Source: CAZZCS01 sp964652645 (GTDB taxonomy: Bacteria; Cloacimonadota; Cloacimonadia; Cloacimonadales; Cloacimonadaceae). Taken from it: a DNA stretch of 23,805 nucleotides. Numbering within the stretch: position 1 is the stretch's first letter; each line of letters opens with the position of its first letter. Below are positions 15,610 to 23,680 of the stretch, piece after piece. Location: the NCBI GenBank assembly GCA_964652645.1, contig CAZZCS010000027.1:1-23805 (forward strand). Direction: 5' to 3'. Made by a program: the position numbers and the translations under genes. The notes under the pieces were generated by a model that made no database searches, was not told the origin of the DNA, and worked only from the letters and a program-made list of their open reading frames with translations.

Positions 15610-16215
15610 ATGCAGCAAACCACTTTTCCAAAGTATTATGCCCTTTTGGGAGGGAGCTTTGATCCCTTTCATAAAGGGCATTTGCATATTGCCCAACAGA
15701 TTCTGAAGGCTCCTGAGATCGAACGTCTGATCTTTTTACCTTGCGGAAGGCACAATTTCAAGAAAAGCTCGATCAGGATGGAGTTTGAGACCAGGTTTCA
15801 GCTTATCCAAAAGTGCATTAGCGATGTTCCCCAAATGGAAGTATGGGCAGACGACAGCGAAGAGATGGGCAGCGGATATACGGCAGATCTGATGCGCAGG
15901 CTGATCGCCAATCATCCGGATAAGCACTTCTGTTTCGTAATTGGTCTAGACAATTTGAAGAGTTTGCCCCAGTGGCACGACTATAGGTGGTTACAAGAAA
16001 ACGTCGAATTCCTGGTCGTGCCTCGCCCTGGTTACGAGCCCATAGAAAAGGTTCTGAACCAGATCAAGGCCAGAATCATCCCCATCACTCTATCTGGCGT
16101 TTCATCTGCCGAGATCAGATCCCGCCTTGCAGCCAATCAACCGATATCAGGTCTAGTACCCGATCAGATTGAAGCAGAGGTTGTCTCTCTTTACTCTCCC
16201 TGCCCAGATCGCTGA
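15610..16215 (+). CDS. nadD: Nicotinate-nucleotide adenylyltransferase NadD
   Basis: Joins nicotinate mononucleotide and ATP to form NaAD in NAD synthesis. The 201-residue length is typical. The nucleotidyltransferase signature GGSFDPFHKGHL (14-25) contains H21 and H24 of the HxGH motif, and the ISSTxIR-like motif appears as SGVSSAEIR (162-170). An open frame reaches back into bamD (15535), but that extension is unlike the family, and the ATG at 15610 places the GGSFDPF motif at the usual position. The ribosome binding site is weak; translation may be coupled to bamD, whose stop is 10 nt upstream. The next gene is convergent and no clear terminator hairpin is visible between them (16216-16266). 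Confidence 0.93.
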   Translation: MQQTTFPKYYALLGGSFDPFHKGHLHIAQQILKAPEIERLIFLPCGRHNFKKSSIRMEFETRFQLIQKCISDVPQMEVWADDSEEMGSGYTADLMRRLIANHPDKHFCFVIGLDNLKSLPQWHDYRWLQENVEFLVVPRPGYEPIEKVLNQIKARIIPITLSGVSSAEIRSRLAANQPISGLVPDQIEAEVVSLYSPCPDR

Positions 16216-16266
16216 AAGCAATCGTCCAGTGTGAGCTGAGCTCTGCCCAACCCCTGTTTGATTTAA

Positions 16267-17976
16267 CTATTTGAGTACTTTTCGCACCTGCTCCAGAATA
16301 CCCTTGAGGTGAGATTCGGAGAAGTCATACTTTAACCCCAGGAGCTCATACAGCTGCTGCACGTTATACTCTGAAGCCTTTCCCAGAAACTTATGAAACC
16401 GCATCACAGCCTCATCCTTGTCCTTGAGAAAGACTTTCATAAGCTGCCAGACGGCAAACAGGGAGAGCGAAGTATTGATATCATAAAAGGGATATTCATA
16501 CACTGCTATATCCAGTAACCACTTAGCTGATATGTATTCATCCAATTCTTCATCCCGGTACTGAGCAAAGAGCTCTTTGTAATATTTGCGATAGGCGGCT
16601 TCCCGCTGGGATGAACTCCACTCCGGGTTTGCATAAATATCCATTTCGAATAGTGTATTGCACACGCTCTCTGCCAGTTGGATCACATCATGCCTGTACT
16701 GGTGGGTAATCGCTTTGCTCAGGGTCTTTTTGTCGGCGTAAAAATCGCCCCAAGCATTTGTGGACAGGTAAACCAGGGCTTGAGAGGATATCTCGCGCAC
16801 GTCCAGGGGCAGGCTGATGAATGAATACAAGGGGCTTTTCATCAATGCTGTCAGTTGTAACACGTGCCCTATCTCATGGAAAAACATCACCATGTCCTTA
16901 TGAGTCCCAGTGCAGTTCATCATGATGCTGCAGGAGCCATATTGCTCATCACCAAAGAAATACTCGCCACCAGCTTTGCTTTCTTCGTATTCCAGATCGA
17001 GTAAGCCTGTATTCCACATCTTGTTCAATAAAATGCCGTACTCGAAGCGAAGCTCATAGAGTACGTGAATTGTCTTACTCACCAGATCTTCCGCACCATC
17101 AAAGGGATGAAGAGACATGGAATCCGGGTGTATCACGCAGTCGCAGGGGGACAGTTTATTCTGCTTCATGCTCTTTTGCCACTGCTTATAGATTGCTGTC
17201 AGAGTGGGCTTGAGGTGCTTTCTCAGAGCCGATAGTGCAGTCTGCATGCTCCTGTTATCCAGACTTCCGTTGTTACCAGTTCTCTGGTCGTACTCATAAA
17301 AGCTTTCAATGCCAGCATTAGCCGCTTGTTCAGCACGCAATTTGACCAGAGTGCTCATTTTACTGTGAAGCTCGTCCTTCACTTTGATGAACTCATCCTT
17401 TCTGGTCTCCCAGGCTGCGGCACGCCAAAGCGGATCAGCATTGGCAAAGAGCAGATCGCTCTCTTTGAAGGAGTAGCGCTTGCCTTCAAACTCAAAGCTC
17501 AATTGATTCACCTGCTCCCGATACTCGTTTATGAGACGCAATTCCTCCATCCTGAGGGCTTTATTCGCCTTGATATCATAGCCAAAGAGGGCATCCAGCG
17601 AGTAGTTTAGCTGCTTGAAATAGTCCTGATTGAGCTGCTGACGCATGGGGTGATCGTAATAGCGTCTGAGGATATTGATGCTACGTTGGGTGGCATACAG
17701 GGAGATGTTTTCACGAAAGGAATTGAGCTCCTGGATGATCCCCTCATCTTTGGTATTCTTGAGAGATCTGCGATAAAGCTCGTTTTCCACCCCATGAACC
17801 GTGCTCATCAGTTCAGATGCCTGATACAGCATGGAGAGAAGCTCTCTGGGGTTTTGGATCTGGGTATTATCGATCTCATCAAAGGCTGCCTGTAAAGCTG
17901 ATCTGTCCCGCGGATCAAAGCCATCGGGATAATAGTATAAGTGTTTGGATTCCAATTTCTCTTTCGTATAAACCAT
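16267..17976 (-). CDS. M3-family oligoendopeptidase
   Basis: A 569-residue cytoplasmic zinc oligopeptidase related to PepF/oligoendopeptidase F. The zinc site is HEIGH (H367-E368-I369-G370-H371) in MVMFFHEIGHVLQL, with E395 in DVREISSQ as third ligand. In the M3 family the HExxH is followed about 25 residues later by the glutamate, matching here. It lacks a signal peptide. It degrades short peptides, and fits with the M18 peptidase. The start is supported by GAGGT 6 nt upstream. The upstream region is shared divergently with the 18214 lipoprotein gene and contains a palindrome with a TTGACA -35 in this direction. The subfamily cannot be fixed from sequence alone. Confidence 0.92.
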   Translation of the reverse strand: MVYTKEKLESKHLYYYPDGFDPRDRSALQAAFDEIDNTQIQNPRELLSMLYQASELMSTVHGVENELYRRSLKNTKDEGIIQELNSFRENISLYATQRSINILRRYYDHPMRQQLNQDYFKQLNYSLDALFGYDIKANKALRMEELRLINEYREQVNQLSFEFEGKRYSFKESDLLFANADPLWRAAAWETRKDEFIKVKDELHSKMSTLVKLRAEQAANAGIESFYEYDQRTGNNGSLDNRSMQTALSALRKHLKPTLTAIYKQWQKSMKQNKLSPCDCVIHPDSMSLHPFDGAEDLVSKTIHVLYELRFEYGILLNKMWNTGLLDLEYEESKAGGEYFFGDEQYGSCSIMMNCTGTHKDMVMFFHEIGHVLQLTALMKSPLYSFISLPLDVREISSQALVYLSTNAWGDFYADKKTLSKAITHQYRHDVIQLAESVCNTLFEMDIYANPEWSSSQREAAYRKYYKELFAQYRDEELDEYISAKWLLDIAVYEYPFYDINTSLSLFAVWQLMKVFLKDKDEAVMRFHKFLGKASEYNVQQLYELLGLKYDFSESHLKGILEQVRKVLK

Positions 17977-18020
17977 CGTATTACCTCACCTCTCGTGTTA
18001 CACAATGGATAATTGTGATA

Positions 18021-18044
18021 TTTGTCAAGCCCGTCCTTGACAAA
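18021..18044. promoter_or_regulatory. Perfect palindrome carrying two divergent TTGACA boxes
   Basis: TTTGTCAAG (18021-18029) and CTTGACAAA (18036-18044) are exact inverted repeats of 9 bp around CCCGTC. Each arm contains TTGACA on its own strand (minus 18023-18028, plus 18037-18042). The possible -10 elements are poor: TTGTGT after 17 bp on the minus strand and TGCCTT after 17 bp on the plus strand. It could be an operator controlling both the peptidase gene and the lipoprotein-receptor pair, or simply two back-to-back -35 boxes. Confidence 0.5.
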
Positions 18045-18071
18045 ATTCTCGAGAGGGGATGCCTTGTCCCC

Positions 18072-18213
18072 ACGCCGAGTGTTTGATCCTAAACCCAACT
18101 GGCAAGGAGAAACACCGATAGGGTATGGCTGGAAACGGCTGTGCCTCCCTTTGGAAAGGCGGGACGGAAATATTACATCTGTCTTGCCTCCACGAGTTTC
18201 ATGGAGGTAAAAA
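18072..18213 (+). promoter_or_regulatory. Structured 5' leader, candidate riboswitch or attenuator
   Basis: About 140 nt between the palindrome and the lipoprotein ATG contain several potential helices: GTGTTT (18079-18084) with AAACAC (18110-18115), CCTTT (18148-18152) with AAAGG (18155-18159) extended to GCC/GGC-type pairing, and the SD-blocking hairpin at 18184-18210. The motif TGCCTCC occurs twice (18142-18148 and 18185-18191), and either copy can pair with the GGAGG ribosome binding site, a layout suited to a two-state switch. I could not match it to cobalamin, TPP, SAM, glycine, FMN, c-di-GMP or fluoride riboswitches from memory. A GGGGA/TCCCC hairpin (18055-18071) lies just before it. 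Confidence 0.45.
18184..18210 (+). promoter_or_regulatory. Hairpin burying the ribosome binding site
   Basis: TTGCCTCCA (18184-18192) pairs with TGGAGGTAA (18202-18210), 9 bp including one G-U pair, around CGAGTTTCA. The GGAGG at 18203-18207 is the ribosome binding site for the ATG at 18214, so the hairpin would block initiation when formed. Confidence 0.7.
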
Positions 18214-19029
18214 ATGAAACCAAGACTATTTATCATTATTGCCATCATTGCCCTGTTAATCGGGGCATGCAGCGAGAAGGACAAAGACAACAATACCGCC
18301 ACTATCTATGGCTACAGGCTTGAACAGTTTGTTGATATAGACGCGGTTCGACTCGTAGTAGACCCCACAGAAGCAGACACTACCGATCTCAGGATGCTCT
18401 TTGCCTATGAAATCGTGAGTAGTGCCGATGGCTTTAGCCCCAGAGCCAGTTCCTATGCCGGCTATGACCTACCCTGGGAAGAGTTTGAAAGGGGCTATAT
18501 CGTTCCCTCAGACCAAAACCGCACCTGGTTCCCTAATCCCCTCTTACCTGGTGCTTTTAAGATTAGAGACACAGGTTTGTTCCGTCTCTACCGCAAGATC
18601 GACGTGAAGACAGAACACGGAGAGACTCTGGTAGAACTGAAGGGGCTACCCCTGCATCAGATCATGAATTGGGATGGCGAAAATGAAACTGCTATCAAGC
18701 TCTCAGATCTACTCACAGGTATCGCAGAATACGACTCTCTACGGATCGTTTGTTTTGACGGTTTTGGCCTGGATAAATACTATCTCCCAGAGGCTGTGAA
18801 CGATGGCTACTACCTGCTAACCACTGAACGAACCATCTTCCCCACAGCCACACTGCCAAACAACCAAAAAAGAATGAAAAAGGTCGAGTATCTCGAGCTC
18901 TTTGGAGCTAGCTCCGCTCTGGATAATAGCTTTGCACTCTGCCCAAGTGAGGAAGCTGATCTTGTCTTGAACCTTCCTGAAAACCTCAGTTCCTATCAAA
19001 AAACAGAACTGCCAGGTTACGGACAATAA
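18214..19029 (+). CDS. Lipoprotein with internal duplication, partner of a TonB receptor
   Basis: A 271-residue lipoprotein: signal ending LIGAC with Cys19, then a charged SEKDKDNN linker. I do not recognise a named family. Two segments share a pattern: residues about 66-107 (DGF at 72, YDLP at 84-87, GY at 94-95, RTWFP at 103-107) and about 177-210 (DGF at 182, YYLP at 189-192, GY at 198-199, RTIFP at 206-210). Each looks like an antiparallel sheet unit, faintly reminiscent of the sulfite-oxidase-type molybdopterin-binding fold, but no cofactor cysteine pattern is evident. It is 5 nt upstream of the TonB receptor and presumably co-transcribed, so a role as a surface or periplasmic substrate-binding partner is plausible but unproven. 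GGAGG lies 6 nt before the ATG and is sequestered in a hairpin. Confidence 0.8.
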   Translation: MKPRLFIIIAIIALLIGACSEKDKDNNTATIYGYRLEQFVDIDAVRLVVDPTEADTTDLRMLFAYEIVSSADGFSPRASSYAGYDLPWEEFERGYIVPSDQNRTWFPNPLLPGAFKIRDTGLFRLYRKIDVKTEHGETLVELKGLPLHQIMNWDGENETAIKLSDLLTGIAEYDSLRIVCFDGFGLDKYYLPEAVNDGYYLLTTERTIFPTATLPNNQKRMKKVEYLELFGASSALDNSFALCPSEEADLVLNLPENLSSYQKTELPGYGQ

Positions 19030-19034
19030 AAACC

Positions 19035-20957
19035 GTGAAACTAGTAGCGTTTTGTCTTGTTGCCTTACTATTGCCCCATCTCTTAATGGCAGGAGATCAA
19101 GTTCCAGCCAGCAGTGATGCTGCAGCAGACAGTACCCGGATAAAACGCTACACCCTCTCCCCCATTCGAGTAATTGCAGAGCGTCCCAGCCAGAGCATCG
19201 GAGCCATTACCCACAAAGAAGTCGGGCTGGGCGATAGTGCCGCTCCTGAAAGCCTCAAGGACGTTCTGTCAGGAATTTCAGGAATATCTACAACGGTTGG
19301 CTCTAAAGATGAAAGTAATCTGAGCATAAGGGGATTTCGCAAGAATGAAGTAAAAATCTTGGTTGATGGAAGACCATTGAATAGTGGCTACTTCGGGAAT
19401 GTTGATCTGAACAGTCTCCCCATATCAGATGTCTCGGAACTCATGATTATCAAGGGCCCCGCTTCTGCTCTGTATGGATCGAACAGCATGGGCGGAGTCG
19501 TAAACCTGATCACAAGAGAACCCTCGACCACCTCCTGGCTCCGCATTGGTACACAGCTCAAGCGTAATAACACCCACCTGCTCAGTTTGCAATCCTCACG
19601 TAAGCTTGAGGGCTGGGATTACTCGCTCTATACTTCCAGAAGACACAGCGATGGCCTGGTACTATCAGAGGATTTTGAGCCTACTTACGTAGAAAACGGC
19701 GGAGTGAGAAACAACGCCCGGCAAACCAGCTATAACCTCCAGGGCAAGCTGGGTTTTGAGCTGGGAGATTTCAATTATATAAGTGTCTCATCAGGAATTA
19801 CTTACGCAGATAAGAAGCAGGTTCCCTCCTCTGTCTATGAGAGCAAGTACAGGCTTTATCGAGATTGGATGCGAAGCTCTGCAACCCTAATGGGTGATTT
19901 TGAGCTTTGGGACTGGACAAAGCTCTATGGTATGATCTACTATGATGGAGCAGCGGACACCTATCAGGAGTATAATGACTCTGCCTACCAGTATCTTACA
20001 GTTGATTCCGATATGAAAAACCATACCTTGGGAGTTAACCCTCGTCTGGAGCTAGATTTGGATAAACATGGCATTTTGAACACTGGAATCAGGCTGGAAA
20101 GATTGGAAACCAGGCGCAAAGACAACGGTCAATACCCAGATTGGACTCTGTTTGCCATGAACTTGCAAAACATTTACGTCCAACATGAGTATGAGCTCAA
20201 GCCAGGACTGAGTATCAGCAGTAGTATGGGACTTGCTAGCTTCGATTTGAGCAATCGCAACGAACCTGGCCTCTTTTTGGAACCTGCTCTGGGTCTTTAT
20301 CATAGAACCACAAATTATTCCGAGATCGGGGTCGCCATCGGAAAGAATACAGCTTTCCCCACAATGAGGCAGCTCTTTAGCTCCGATCGGGGCAATCCCA
20401 ATCTCAAGGCTCAAAAAGCCATCAAGTATGAGCTCAGCTACGGCCTGCCTTTCCACCTCTTTGGCAAAGCCATCGGCTTTGGTACCAGTGTTTTCTACAA
20501 TGACATCCAGGATTTGATAGACCTGCAAGACGGCATGTATCAAAACATCTATGCCGTAAACACTTTTGGCACGGAAGTCAACCTGCTGCTAATGCCTTTG
20601 AGAAACTGGAATCTGGAGCTTGCTTACTATTATCTGAACAATCTGGACAGCGATGACTATATCCTCTGCGAAAGCCCCCGCAACGGGATCGAAATTTCCA
20701 ACTCCTTCTCCCTGCCAGCCGAGATTTCGATCTCACACACCAGCTCATACAAAGATATCCGCTACTCTCAAGATTCGGCTTTTAACTTTCGGGTCTTACA
20801 CTCCTACTGGCTGCACAATGTACAAATGAGTAAACGCTGGCAAAGCTGGCATGTCTATGCCGGTATAGAAAACATTCTGGATCAAAACTTCCAGTTGGAA
20901 TACGGCTATCCAGCAGCAGGAATCAATTTCAACCTGGGAATAGAACTGGAAATCTAA
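19035..20957 (+). CDS. TonB-dependent outer-membrane receptor
   Basis: A 640-residue receptor for energy-coupled uptake across the outer membrane. The signal peptide covers about 1-20 (ALLLPHLLMAG), followed by a TonB-box-like TLSPIRVIAE. The plug domain (about 72-163) contains ESLKDVLSGISGI, NLSIRGFRKNEVKILVDGRP and the end motif ALYGSNSMGGVVNLITREP. The remaining residues form a beta-barrel with alternating aromatic-rich strands. The size resembles BtuB-like receptors, but the substrate cannot be read. The start is GTG at 19035 with little ribosome binding site; the gene begins 5 nt after the lipoprotein stop, suggesting coupling. The stop overlaps the convergent patatin stop by 4 nt. Confidence 0.93.
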   Translation: MKLVAFCLVALLLPHLLMAGDQVPASSDAAADSTRIKRYTLSPIRVIAERPSQSIGAITHKEVGLGDSAAPESLKDVLSGISGISTTVGSKDESNLSIRGFRKNEVKILVDGRPLNSGYFGNVDLNSLPISDVSELMIIKGPASALYGSNSMGGVVNLITREPSTTSWLRIGTQLKRNNTHLLSLQSSRKLEGWDYSLYTSRRHSDGLVLSEDFEPTYVENGGVRNNARQTSYNLQGKLGFELGDFNYISVSSGITYADKKQVPSSVYESKYRLYRDWMRSSATLMGDFELWDWTKLYGMIYYDGAADTYQEYNDSAYQYLTVDSDMKNHTLGVNPRLELDLDKHGILNTGIRLERLETRRKDNGQYPDWTLFAMNLQNIYVQHEYELKPGLSISSSMGLASFDLSNRNEPGLFLEPALGLYHRTTNYSEIGVAIGKNTAFPTMRQLFSSDRGNPNLKAQKAIKYELSYGLPFHLFGKAIGFGTSVFYNDIQDLIDLQDGMYQNIYAVNTFGTEVNLLLMPLRNWNLELAYYYLNNLDSDDYILCESPRNGIEISNSFSLPAEISISHTSSYKDIRYSQDSAFNFRVLHSYWLHNVQMSKRWQSWHVYAGIENILDQNFQLEYGYPAAGINFNLGIELEI

Positions 20958-21838
20958 GTCTCCACCAGGAAGTTTATCTTTTCAACCATGCTTCTATAGC
21001 GTTTGATCACTGAATCGATGAAACCTGGTTCCGAATGGGATAACAAGATGTCTAGAGTTTGCTTGAAACCATAGTTGTAGAACTCTTCCGCCTTGTCAAA
21101 ATCAAAAACGCTGAGCTCTTTGTGCCAGGCATCAATAATGATATCCGGTTTGTAGTTTATCAAAGCTTGCATGGCGATAAAAGCCTGATTCTGCATTGCA
21201 CTCTGCAAAAACACCTGATATAGTTTCAATCTCGACCTCTGCTCTGGTGGTTTCGTATTCGCTTCAAAACTCTTAGCTTGCATATTGACATTAGGTAACA
21301 CATTGACGGCAATGCAGATGGCATCTTTATCCAGCATATCTTTGAAAGCTATGGGCAACGGCTGTTCAACCCCTCCATCCACAAAGAGGTACTTGCCATA
21401 AGAATAGGGAGCATAAATATATGGCACCGAGGATGATGCCCTCATGGCAGAGCTGAATTTGCCCTTGTCGATCAGAATCGTCGTTCTGGTATTGAGATCG
21501 TAGGCAACTGCGATATAGGGCACTCGACCGGAACTGATATCTTTTTCCTGGGTCCACTCTCTAAAGCGCTTTAGAGTCGTCTTACCATCGAAGATCCCGC
21601 TCAGATTCAAGTCCAAATTGAAGGGGTTAAACATCTCGACCTTACTGAAATCTTCCGATAGACCCAGCATTTGCCGGGGAGAATAGCCGCAGGCATACAG
21701 AGCTCCCACGATGGCTCCCATGCTACAGCCGATGATCCCGCAGATCTCAAAACGCTTTTCGACCGCCTCGATTACACCGACGTGTGCCAATCCCAGGGCG
21801 GCACCACCGCCCAGTATTAAAACAGCTTTTTTTTTCAT
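20954..21838 (-). CDS. Patatin-like phospholipase (RssA type)
   Basis: A 294-residue serine acyl hydrolase. The oxyanion glycine motif GGGAALGLAHVGV is at 10-22, the nucleophile S39 lies in GCSMG (37-41), and the catalytic aspartate D154 is in FVDGG (152-156), giving a complete Ser-Asp dyad. Bacterial members of this subgroup (RssA/YchK-like) are cytoplasmic, with substrates mostly unknown. No signal peptide is visible. The ribosome binding site is poor: GGAG lies about 17 nt upstream. A TTGACA sits at 21867-21872 on the minus strand, with no good -10. The gene overlaps the receptor stop tail to tail, leaving no room for a terminator. Confidence 0.92.
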   Translation of the reverse strand: MKKKAVLILGGGAALGLAHVGVIEAVEKRFEICGIIGCSMGAIVGALYACGYSPRQMLGLSEDFSKVEMFNPFNLDLNLSGIFDGKTTLKRFREWTQEKDISSGRVPYIAVAYDLNTRTTILIDKGKFSSAMRASSSVPYIYAPYSYGKYLFVDGGVEQPLPIAFKDMLDKDAICIAVNVLPNVNMQAKSFEANTKPPEQRSRLKLYQVFLQSAMQNQAFIAMQALINYKPDIIIDAWHKELSVFDFDKAEEFYNYGFKQTLDILLSHSEPGFIDSVIKRYRSMVEKINFLVET

Positions 21839-21876
21839 GGGTGCAGATTGGACTCCAGGGTTTGACTGTCAACCAA

Positions 21877-21904
21877 AAAAGCCTTCCCGGATGGGAAGGC
21901 TTTT
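21877..21904. terminator. Intrinsic terminator of groEL
   Basis: AAAAGCCTTCCC and GGGAAGGCTTTT form a perfect 12-bp stem with a GGAT loop. On the minus strand the 3' side runs into TTTTTT, giving a textbook terminator 28 nt after the groEL stop. On the plus strand it has only a short TTTT. Confidence 0.9.
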
Positions 21905-21931
21905 AGTCTTTATCGTTTTGGAACTTATGGC

Positions 21932-23560
21932 TTAGTACATTCCGCCCATGCCTGGGTTTGGCATTGCTGCTGGCGGTTCATCTTCTTTGATGTCTGTAAC
22001 GATGCATTCGGTAGTGAGGAACAATCCTGCGATTGAGGTGGCATTCTGAACAGCAGAACGTACAACCTTGGCAGGGTCGATCACGCCGACCTTGAACAGA
22101 TCTTCAAATTTGGAGGTTGCGGCGTTGTATCCCATGTGAATGTCTTTGTAGCTTTTGAGCTTTTCGACGATCACGGCGCCTTCTTCTCCGGCATTGGTAG
22201 CGATCTGATAGGCTGGTTTTTCCAGAGCTTTGATCAGGATTTCCATCGCAACTTTCTCTTCGTGAGAGAGGTCTTTGAGCTGCTTGAGCGCTCTTGCTGC
22301 ATGAATCAGAGTAACTCCACCGCCGGGAACGATTCCCTCTTCGACTGCGGCACGGGTAGCATGCAAAGCATCATCCACGCGCGCTTTCTTTTCTTTCATT
22401 TCGGTCTCGGTAGCAGCACCGATACGCAGGACAGCAACTCCGCTGGAGAGCTTGGCAAGGCGTTCTTGCAGCTTTTCTTTGTCGTAGTCGCTGGTTGTTT
22501 CTTCGATCTGAGCTTTGATCTGTTTGACTCTGCCGTCGATAGCTTCCTGGACACCAGCACCCTCACGGATGGTGGTATTCTCTTTTTCCACGAGGATCTT
22601 TTTGGCTCTGCCGAGATCTGTCATGGTGCAAGAATCAAGCTTGCGACCCATGTCTTCAGAGATCATGGTGGCGCCTGTCAGAATGGAAATATCTTCCAGC
22701 ATGGCTTTTCTACGATCGCCAAAACCTGGGGCTTTCACGGCACAGACGTTCAAGATGCCACGAAGCTTGTTCACTACGAGAGTGGCGAGTGCTTCGCCTT
22801 CGATATCTTCAGCGATGATGAGGAGAGGTTTACCTGTCTGAGCTGTTTCCTGCAGGATTGGCAGCAGGTCTTTCATGGCACTGATTTTCTTGTCGAAAAC
22901 GAGGATGAAAGGATCGTCCAGTTCAGCAATCATCTTGTCTGGATTGGTCACGAAATAGGGGCTGAGGTAACCGCGGTCAAACTGCATACCTTCCACTTTT
23001 TCCAAGCCAGTGTCGATTGATTTTGCTTCTTCGATATTGATCACGCCTTCGTTGCCAACAGTAGCCATAGCTTCTGCAATCAGCTTACCGATTTCGGGAT
23101 CGTTGTTTGCAGAGATAGTAGCAATCTGAGCAATTTCTTCGTTGTTGTTTATGGATTTGGAAAATTCGTGAATCTTCTGAACCACGATCTTTGCACCTTT
23201 TTCAAGGCCGCGTTTCAGATACATTGGGTTCACGCCAGCGGTTACGTGCTTCAGGCCTTCTTCGATGATAGATTGAGCCAGAAGAGTTGCCGTGGTAGTT
23301 CCGTCACCAGCTACATCGTGAGTCTTCTCTGCCACTTCTTTACAGAGCTGGGCACCCATGTTTTCAAAGGGATCTTCCAGTTCGATTTCCTTGGCGATGG
23401 TTACACCGTCGTTGGTAATGGTGGGAGAGCCAAATTTCTTGTCTAATACTACATTTCTGCCCTTGGGTCCAAGGGTTACCTTCACGGCGTCAGCGAGCTG
23501 ATCTACACCCTTCTTGAGTGAAGTGCGAGCATCATGTGCATACTGCATTTGTTTTGCCAT
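21932..23560 (-). CDS. groEL: Chaperonin GroEL (Hsp60)
   Basis: A 542-residue group I chaperonin, folding proteins in an ATP-driven 14-mer. The start is MAKQMQYAHDAR; the nucleotide motif GDGTTTAT begins at 85, with D86 matching D87 of E. coli, and the conserved VDDALHATRAAVEEG segment is intact. H81 in KTHDVAGDG replaces the usual asparagine. The tail is a short GMGGMY, shorter than typical GGM repeats. GGAGGT stands 8 nt before the ATG. The gene is monocistronic: groES is not adjacent on either side, and a strong terminator follows. CIRCE at 23602-23628 predicts repression by HrcA. Confidence 0.98.
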   Translation of the reverse strand: MAKQMQYAHDARTSLKKGVDQLADAVKVTLGPKGRNVVLDKKFGSPTITNDGVTIAKEIELEDPFENMGAQLCKEVAEKTHDVAGDGTTTATLLAQSIIEEGLKHVTAGVNPMYLKRGLEKGAKIVVQKIHEFSKSINNNEEIAQIATISANNDPEIGKLIAEAMATVGNEGVINIEEAKSIDTGLEKVEGMQFDRGYLSPYFVTNPDKMIAELDDPFILVFDKKISAMKDLLPILQETAQTGKPLLIIAEDIEGEALATLVVNKLRGILNVCAVKAPGFGDRRKAMLEDISILTGATMISEDMGRKLDSCTMTDLGRAKKILVEKENTTIREGAGVQEAIDGRVKQIKAQIEETTSDYDKEKLQERLAKLSSGVAVLRIGAATETEMKEKKARVDDALHATRAAVEEGIVPGGGVTLIHAARALKQLKDLSHEEKVAMEILIKALEKPAYQIATNAGEEGAVIVEKLKSYKDIHMGYNAATSKFEDLFKVGVIDPAKVVRSAVQNATSIAGLFLTTECIVTDIKEDEPPAAMPNPGMGGMY

Positions 23561-23601
23561 AGTGGTTTACCTCCATACTATTCTTAATCTTTATTCTTAA
23601 A

Positions 23602-23628
23602 TTAGCAGTCTCATGCTTTGAGCGCTAA
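23602..23628 (-). promoter_or_regulatory. CIRCE operator (HrcA binding site)
   Basis: Read on the minus strand, TTAGCGCTC-N9-GACTGCTAA matches the CIRCE consensus TTAGCACTC-N9-GAGTGCTAA with one change per arm and the exact 9-bp spacer. It overlaps the -10 of the promoter and stands 41 bp before groEL, the expected location for HrcA repression released by heat stress. Confidence 0.9.
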
Positions 23629-23654
23629 TATCAATATAAGCTTTTTTTTGTCAA
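23625..23654 (-). promoter_or_regulatory. Promoter of groEL
   Basis: TTGACA (23649-23654) and TATTAG (23625-23630) on the minus strand are separated by 18 bp, with an A-rich spacer. The -10 has four of six matches and coincides with one CIRCE arm. Confidence 0.6.
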
Positions 23655-23680
23655 GCACAAAATATAATTTGGCTTTCACG

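Noticed and set aside
16216..16266. Terminator between nadD and the M3 peptidase gene
   Set aside because: Only a 4-bp GAGC/GCTC palindrome is present, without a T-run.
18045..18213. Cobalamin, TPP or Moco riboswitch
   Set aside because: For cobalamin and TPP I could not find the conserved boxes (for example GCCACTG or CTGAGA), and I cannot recall the Moco consensus well enough to test it. I therefore leave the class open.
22136..23020. A 294-codon plus-strand open frame
   Set aside because: It lies antisense within groEL and reflects codon bias of the real gene.
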